Assembly: GCA_028288305.1 (NCBI GenBank) | Contig: JAQBOA010000064.1 | Location: 38,826-102,825 of the forward strand | Source: Mucilaginibacter sp. | GTDB taxonomy: Bacteria > Bacteroidota > Bacteroidia > Sphingobacteriales > Sphingobacteriaceae | Direction: 5' to 3' | DNA length: 64,000 nt | Program-made: the position numbers and the translations under genes | The notes under the pieces: generated by a model | The model's database searches: none | The model's input: only the letters and a program-made list of their open reading frames with translations | Told to the model about the DNA's origin: nothing | Part shown: one piece after another, positions 59,112 through 64,000 of the stretch | How the letters are laid out: each line of letters starts with the position of its first letter | How positions within the stretch are numbered: the first letter of the stretch is position 1

Positions 59112-59869
59112 CCATAACTTTTTTAGGTACCGGAACTTCGCAGGGTGTACCTGTAATTGCCTGCAACTGTGAAGTTTGTACTTCGACCGATTTCAGGGAT
59201 ACACGCTTGCGGTCTTCTATATTAATTGAAGCTGAAGGTAAGGTGATTGTCATCGATTCGGGCCCGGATTTCAGGTACCAGATGCTCAGGGCTAATGTAC
59301 AACGCCTTGATGCCATAGTGTTTACGCACGAACATAAAGACCATATTGCCGGACTCGACGATATAAGGGCATTTAATTACAGGCAAAAAGGCCCAATTGA
59401 TATATATGCCAATATACAAGTACAAAATGCACTTCAAAAGGAATTTCATTACATTTTCCAGGAATTTATATATCCCGGCATTCCGGAAATAAAGATGCAT
59501 ACTATTGATAAGGAAATTTTTGAAATTGGAAAAGTACGTTTTTTGCCCATAGAAGTATTACATTATAAATTGCCGGTATTGGGCTTTAGGATAAATAATT
59601 TCACCTACATTACTGATGCTAAAACTATTTCGGAAACGGAAAAAGAAAAAATAAAAGGGTCAAAAATATTGGTAGTAAATGCCCTGCAAAAACAGATGCA
59701 TATATCACATCTTACACTAGACGAAGCAGTAGCCTTTGCTGAAGAGATAGGTGCAGAAAAAACCTATTTTACACATATAAGCCATCGCCTGGGCAGGTAT
59801 CAGGATATAGCCCGTGAACTGCCAAATGGTATTGAACTTGCTTATGATGGGTTGAAGTTAAATGTCTGA
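59108..59869 (+). CDS. MBL-fold metallo-hydrolase (PhnP-like)
   Basis: ITFLGTGTSQGVPVIACNCEVC...LIEAEGKVIVIDSGPDFRYQML...VFTHEHKDHIAGLDDIRAFN; GTG start. Confidence 0.95.
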   Translation: MTITFLGTGTSQGVPVIACNCEVCTSTDFRDTRLRSSILIEAEGKVIVIDSGPDFRYQMLRANVQRLDAIVFTHEHKDHIAGLDDIRAFNYRQKGPIDIYANIQVQNALQKEFHYIFQEFIYPGIPEIKMHTIDKEIFEIGKVRFLPIEVLHYKLPVLGFRINNFTYITDAKTISETEKEKIKGSKILVVNALQKQMHISHLTLDEAVAFAEEIGAEKTYFTHISHRLGRYQDIARELPNGIELAYDGLKLNV

Positions 59870-59936
59870 ATTGAGATTAGCTCATCTAAATAAGTTGCCT
59901 TTACTTATTGCGCAGTCGATATGCTGATGATAATTT

Positions 59937-59976
59937 AATCAAAAAAGACCGCTCAAAAGAGCAGTCTTTTTTGATT
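59937..59976. terminator. Bidirectional terminator between convergent genes
   Basis: AATCAAAAAAGACCGCTC-AAAA-GAGCAGTCTTTTTTGATT. Confidence 0.9.
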
Positions 59977-59992
59977 AAAAATAATGGCCAGC

Positions 59993-60331
59993 CTATGGCA
60001 GTGTGGACGAAATAGCTATGCTACTTGTATTTCCATTACTTTGAGCGGTTTGATTATTATCAATGTATATCTTACCGCCTACGTTACTGCCATCAACACT
60101 GATTACAGTTAGTTTAAGCGTTAATCCGTGATCATTTGATGAAAAACTTGTAGTCCAGCTTGCATCAGCATTAGTTACAGTTTGAATATTCCCGTGTTGA
60201 TCAATATAGGTAATATTTGATTTCGCTGTACCCTGTATTGTATATTTTACAACATGAGAGTCGTTCTTTTTACAGGAAAAAGTAAAAATAGTGATTAGTA
60301 TAAAAAGAGAAAGAAAGATAAATTTTTTCAT
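59993..60331 (-). CDS. Small lipoprotein, hypothetical
   Basis: KFIFLSLFILITIFTFSCKKNDSH signal/lipobox; YTIQGTAKSNITYIDQHGNIQTV. Confidence 0.75.
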   Translation of the reverse strand: MKKFIFLSLFILITIFTFSCKKNDSHVVKYTIQGTAKSNITYIDQHGNIQTVTNADASWTTSFSSNDHGLTLKLTVISVDGSNVGGKIYIDNNQTAQSNGNTSSIAISSTLP

Positions 60332-60688
60332 TTGTAAATTATTAATGTGAAATTATATATGTGAAATAAATTGTGTTATTGGTTGATTCTCAATATCGCA
60401 TTAACTGAAAACAACGGTCGTTACTTGAGGTATAAATGACTGAAAACATTAAGAGGTAATTTTTTAAAGCGTTGGTCAAATAAAAATATTTATTAGTAAA
60501 TAACTGTAAGTTAATTTTAAAGTCTAACGCAAAAACTATCTGTATTGTTTTGATAATTTGTTAGTCAATAAGTAATCAGTCTCTCTAAGGGCAAGCAAAC
60601 TGGTCTTATAAATCGTAGGTTAAAAATAAGTAAGAGCTATCTAAAATCACCGAAATCAAAAAAATCAGCTTAATCCCTGTTCAGGCAA

Positions 60689-61180
60689 TTACAACTTCAC
60701 AAAACTCACTCTGTCTATTGTGCCTTTATAACTTCCTAAATGCCCTTTGTGCCGCACATCAACCTTTCCCCTGATAATAATTTTTTTATTATTCAATTGT
60801 GTGAATTGCCCGTCATTGTATTCAAATAGTCCTGTATGGGTACCTGTTAAGTATAATGGGCAGTCCTGGCTGAAATTTACCCACAGTGCATGATCATTTG
60901 AATGGCTAACAAACAAGCTATCATTAATTAAAGCTGATTCATCTCTGCCCTCTTCATAGGTTCCACTTACCTCTATATATTGCTGGTCATAGTTTTTTAT
61001 GCTGTCAATTAGTTGCGAAAATTTAACCCGTTTAAAACTAATATTGTCATTACAATTACTTTTATAGATCTTTTTTTCGCTTTTACAGGATTGAAAAATA
61101 AAAATGACAATTAAAAATAGAAAAAAAAATACCGTTTTACAAAATACTGGGGCCGTGCGCTTTGCATAAATCCATGCCAT
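60689..61180 (-). CDS. Hypothetical lipoprotein-like protein
   Basis: Hydrophobic FFFLFLIVIFIFQSCKSEKK; downstream KNYDQQYIEVSGTYEEGRDESALIND resembles OB-fold-type secreted proteins. Confidence 0.65.
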   Translation of the reverse strand: MAWIYAKRTAPVFCKTVFFFLFLIVIFIFQSCKSEKKIYKSNCNDNISFKRVKFSQLIDSIKNYDQQYIEVSGTYEEGRDESALINDSLFVSHSNDHALWVNFSQDCPLYLTGTHTGLFEYNDGQFTQLNNKKIIIRGKVDVRHKGHLGSYKGTIDRVSFVKL

Positions 61181-61395
61181 AACGTGGGTTGTTATTAGAT
61201 GTTTTCAAATTTCTTTGGCTAAAACCAAATTATTTTGCCTGTCAGAAAAATAACGAGATTGACCAATAGTTTAGCAAAAGGTTTAATGTACCAATTAAAG
61301 ATGGTTTTTTCATTACAATTTTAGATAAAACAAAGCAAAGGGAAGATTTGCTTTTATTACAGATATAATTTTACATTTAAATAAAATTACCAATT

Positions 61396-62970
61396 ATGAT
61401 CAGAAAAATAACAATAATGTTTTTAATGCTTTTTACTATTGGCGTTAAAGCGCAGCAAAAAGTAATTCAATTATATAATGGTGCCGCACCAGGCTCAGAA
61501 AATTGGAAATATGATGAAAAGGAATATATTAGTAAAGAATGGCATGCCAATATTGCCTATGATGTTTCGCATCCAACCTTAACTGTTTTTCCGTCAGATC
61601 CCGCCATTGCCACAGGTACGGCCGTAATTGTATGCCCCGGAGGAGGGTTTTATGTTTTGGGTATGACTGGCGAGGGAACCGATGTTGCCCATTGGCTTAA
61701 CCAAAAAGGAATAACAGTATTTATATTAAAATACCGCTTAGCCCAAAGTTTAACCGATAACCCTATACAGGAGTTGGATGCCAACATGAAAAAAAGTGAT
61801 TTCCAGGAAAAAATTAAACCAATTATTCCCTTTTCGGTTGCCGATGGCCACGAAGCCATTAAATATGTACGCTCACATGCAGCTGAATATGGCATTTCCC
61901 CTACCCGTATTGGTATAATTGGATTTTCAGCCGGCGGTACCGTAGCCGCTTCATCAGCATTTAATTATAACGCAGATGACCGTCCGGATTTTGTCGCGCC
62001 TATTTATGCATACATGCCGCCGGCATTACAAGGGACTATCGCAGCAGACGAACCGCCAATATTTCTGGCGGCGGCAACGGATGATCAATTGGGGCTGGCG
62101 GTACACAGTGTCGACCTTTACTCCAAATGGATTGCTTCAAAACACCAGGCCGAATTGCATATTTATCAAAAAGGCGGACATGGCTTTGGTATGCAAAAAC
62201 AAAACATCCCAACTGATACCTGGATTGACCGCTTTGGCGACTGGCTTGGCTTACAGGGATTGCTGAAACCAATAGACCCAAAAGTTACCGCGCACCTGGA
62301 ACAGATGGAAAAAAACAGGAAGTATAATGCTGATCTGTTAAGTAAGGACTGGCCCTTTATAAAACGCTATGAAAAAGCAGACAGCCTGGTACCACCACCT
62401 GCACCGGGTGTAAAGCGTGTTGTATTTATGGGTAACTCTATTACAGACGGATGGATAAACGCTGACCCTTCATTTTTTTTAGGAAAACAATATTTTGACA
62501 GGGGTATAAGCGGACAAACAACCGGCCAGATGCTGGTGCGTTTCCGCGAGGATGTGATCAATTTAAAACCTGAGGTAGTGGTAATATTAGCCGGGATAAA
62601 TGACATTGCCGAAAATAATGGCCCATCAAAATTGGAAGATGTGTTCGGCAATATCGTTTCAATGGCCGAACTGGCAAGGGTAAACCATATAAAAGTTGTG
62701 CTTTCTTCTGTACTGCCGGCTTATGATTTCCCATGGAGGCCGGGCATGAACCCTGTTCCTAAAGTAGCACGTCTAAATGGTATGATAAAAGATTACGCTG
62801 ATAAAAATAACATTGTTTATCTTGATTATTATAACGCTATGGCTGATGAAAGAAAGGGATTGCCTGCTAATTTATCAAAAGATGGTGTGCATCCAAATCT
62901 CGATGGATATAAAATAATGGAACCCCTCGCAGAAAAAGCTATTGATGAAGCACTGAAAAGAAAAAAATAA
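61396..62970 (+). CDS. Alpha/beta-hydrolase (BD-FAE/acetyl-xylan-esterase-like) fused to SGNH/GDSL esterase
   Basis: First half VIVCPGGGFYVLG...IGIIGFSAGGTVAASS...KGGHGFGMQ; second half VVFMGNSITDGW...GISGQTTGQMLVRF...VILAGINDIAENNG...DGVHPNLDGY. Confidence 0.94.
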   Translation: MIRKITIMFLMLFTIGVKAQQKVIQLYNGAAPGSENWKYDEKEYISKEWHANIAYDVSHPTLTVFPSDPAIATGTAVIVCPGGGFYVLGMTGEGTDVAHWLNQKGITVFILKYRLAQSLTDNPIQELDANMKKSDFQEKIKPIIPFSVADGHEAIKYVRSHAAEYGISPTRIGIIGFSAGGTVAASSAFNYNADDRPDFVAPIYAYMPPALQGTIAADEPPIFLAAATDDQLGLAVHSVDLYSKWIASKHQAELHIYQKGGHGFGMQKQNIPTDTWIDRFGDWLGLQGLLKPIDPKVTAHLEQMEKNRKYNADLLSKDWPFIKRYEKADSLVPPPAPGVKRVVFMGNSITDGWINADPSFFLGKQYFDRGISGQTTGQMLVRFREDVINLKPEVVVILAGINDIAENNGPSKLEDVFGNIVSMAELARVNHIKVVLSSVLPAYDFPWRPGMNPVPKVARLNGMIKDYADKNNIVYLDYYNAMADERKGLPANLSKDGVHPNLDGYKIMEPLAEKAIDEALKRKK

Positions 62971-62979
62971 ATAAATATT

Positions 62980-63012
62980 AAACTTACGAAGTTTTAAAAA
63001 CTTCGTAAGTTT
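62980..63012. terminator. Terminator hairpin
   Basis: AAACTTACGAAGTTTT-AAAACTTCGTAAGTTT followed by TT. Confidence 0.85.
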
Positions 63013-63395
63013 TTCACATATAATTATTTCTCCACCTGCAGCAGTCTCCAAATTGCACTTTGTCAGCGTTCATGTTCATTTCACATTAACACACTTATGA
63101 ACATTCATAAATAATTCATAATCAAATATTTGCAATTTATTAAATTTTATTCGATGCTATCTAACTCTAAATCAGGTAATTGAAAATTTGCATAAAAAAA
63201 CACTATCAGAGTGAATTAACATCAATTCATGACATAATCAGTATTTGCACTTTTTTTACAAAAATGCAGGAAATTGCAATTATTGCAGGAGCTAATCTGC
63301 CGGTTTAAGGCACCGGATTAGCGGATTTTCAGGATTTTACCGTTCAATATGTTCACGTTTGAACATTAGCAGTTGAAAGAAACTTTTCGTTTACC

Positions 63396-63455
63396 AGGTA
63401 TGCGGGCTACCTGCATGCGGGCCACAAGGCAAGAGCCTTGCGGCAGCTTCAAAAG
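63396..63455. repeat. Repeat arm with hairpins (GCGGGCTACCTGCATGCGGGCCACAAGGCAAGAGCCTTGCGGC...)
   Basis: GCCACAAGGC-AAGA-GCCTTGCGGC hairpin; related in inverted orientation to 63893-63940. Confidence 0.65.
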
Positions 63456-63584
63456 CTCTTGCGGTAGCGATAGGGGGCGCATTGGCCAGGCCCTGTTATT
63501 CAACATCTTACTGCTTTCTCACGCGCGGCACGCGCGCCAGCTTAGGTTAAATAACCGCATACAAATTTGATACACTACGTTCAA

Positions 63585-63857
63585 TTACAAACCATTTATT
63601 GCTAAAATAGCCCATAAAAAAAGTATAATTGTTATTACAACTAGTTGTAATTTAATGGGTAAGTCCTTTTTATAAAATAACCACCCTATCCATGTTAATA
63701 AATGAAACAGTGCAAATATTATGAATAGCACCCATGTTTCCGTTAAATGATTTTGATTGGATGCGTAACCTAACAAAAAACCTGAACACATAAAAATCAC
63801 ATATAAGAATAGTCCATAAACTATATTTATAAGTACATATATAATTGTTTTTTTCAT
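63585..63857 (-). CDS. Small membrane protein, hypothetical
   Basis: 90 aa with three or so hydrophobic segments; flanked by inverted repeat-like DNA. Confidence 0.55.
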   Translation of the reverse strand: MKKTIIYVLINIVYGLFLYVIFMCSGFLLGYASNQNHLTETWVLFIIFALFHLLTWIGWLFYKKDLPIKLQLVVITIILFLWAILAINGL

Positions 63858-63892
63858 CTATTGCTTAATGGTTACTTTTATTCCATAACTCC

Positions 63893-63940
63893 ACCGCTGC
63901 CGCAAGCGTCCCGCTTGTGGCCCGTATGCCAAGTAGACCG
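63893..63940. repeat. Inverted related repeat arm (CCGCTGCCGCAAGCGTCCCGCTTGTGGCCCGTATGCC)
   Basis: GCCGCAAGC-GTCCC-GCTTGTGGC hairpin; reverse complement resembles 63396-63455. Confidence 0.65.
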
Positions 63941-64000
63941 CTTTCAGGTAAACGCCCTGCCTCGCACATTAGCTTATGCTTAAGTTAACCTCATTTTAAG

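Noticed and set aside
61976-62281. Pair of ORFs on both strands in the esterase fusion gene
   Set aside because: Fully inside a coherent alpha/beta-hydrolase reading frame; composition consistent with shadow ORFs.
63050-63260. Clustered TTCAT/GAACATTCAT motifs in AT-rich DNA
   Set aside because: Short and irregular; could be chance in AT-rich sequence, no consistent spacing found.
63373-63570. 65-aa ORF rich in Arg/Cys/Gly
   Set aside because: Coincides with GC-rich hairpin repeat; probably non-coding.

Overview
This 64 kb window looks like a Bacteroidota chromosome. A Sphingobacteriaceae relative (Mucilaginibacter/Pedobacter-like) is my inference from AT-rich intergenic DNA, protein families and repeat types. 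From left to right it holds: (1) the start of an exodeoxyribonuclease III gene and small stress or housekeeping genes; (2) ftsK and a LolA-family gene; (3) a PAS sensor without an ATPase domain and a very large hybrid histidine kinase; (4) a ~17 kb exopolysaccharide locus (16.85-33.57 kb) with a response regulator/sugar-transferase pair, several glycosyltransferases, flippase, O-antigen-ligase-like polymerase, Wzz/ATPase and a short TolC-like protein; (5) a sugar-oxidation/catabolism region (34.1-53.4 kb) with a ThuA-PQQ dehydrogenase-PKD-cytochrome c fusion, a TonB receptor, a sugar isomerase, a NUDIX-type regulator, a second PQQ dehydrogenase, a GH78 rhamnosidase and a DUF1080 protein; (6) acyl/acetyl-transfer and deacetylation enzymes (53.6-63 kb). 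No CRISPR array, rRNA, tRNA, transposase, prophage or recognisable defence island was seen. The most interesting non-ordinary signals are: a duplicated ~56 bp element with a TTATTGCGTAA-type dyad upstream of two catabolic genes; a terminator/antiterminator-like element on the + strand at ~5.5 kb with no + strand gene nearby; a 49-aa single-TM ORF coupled between two EPS genes; several families of intergenic inverted-repeat elements, one of which supplies a false N-terminus to a predicted ORF; and an EPS export set with a half-length TolC-like protein and no Wza in view. All homology statements come from motif recognition, not database searches.
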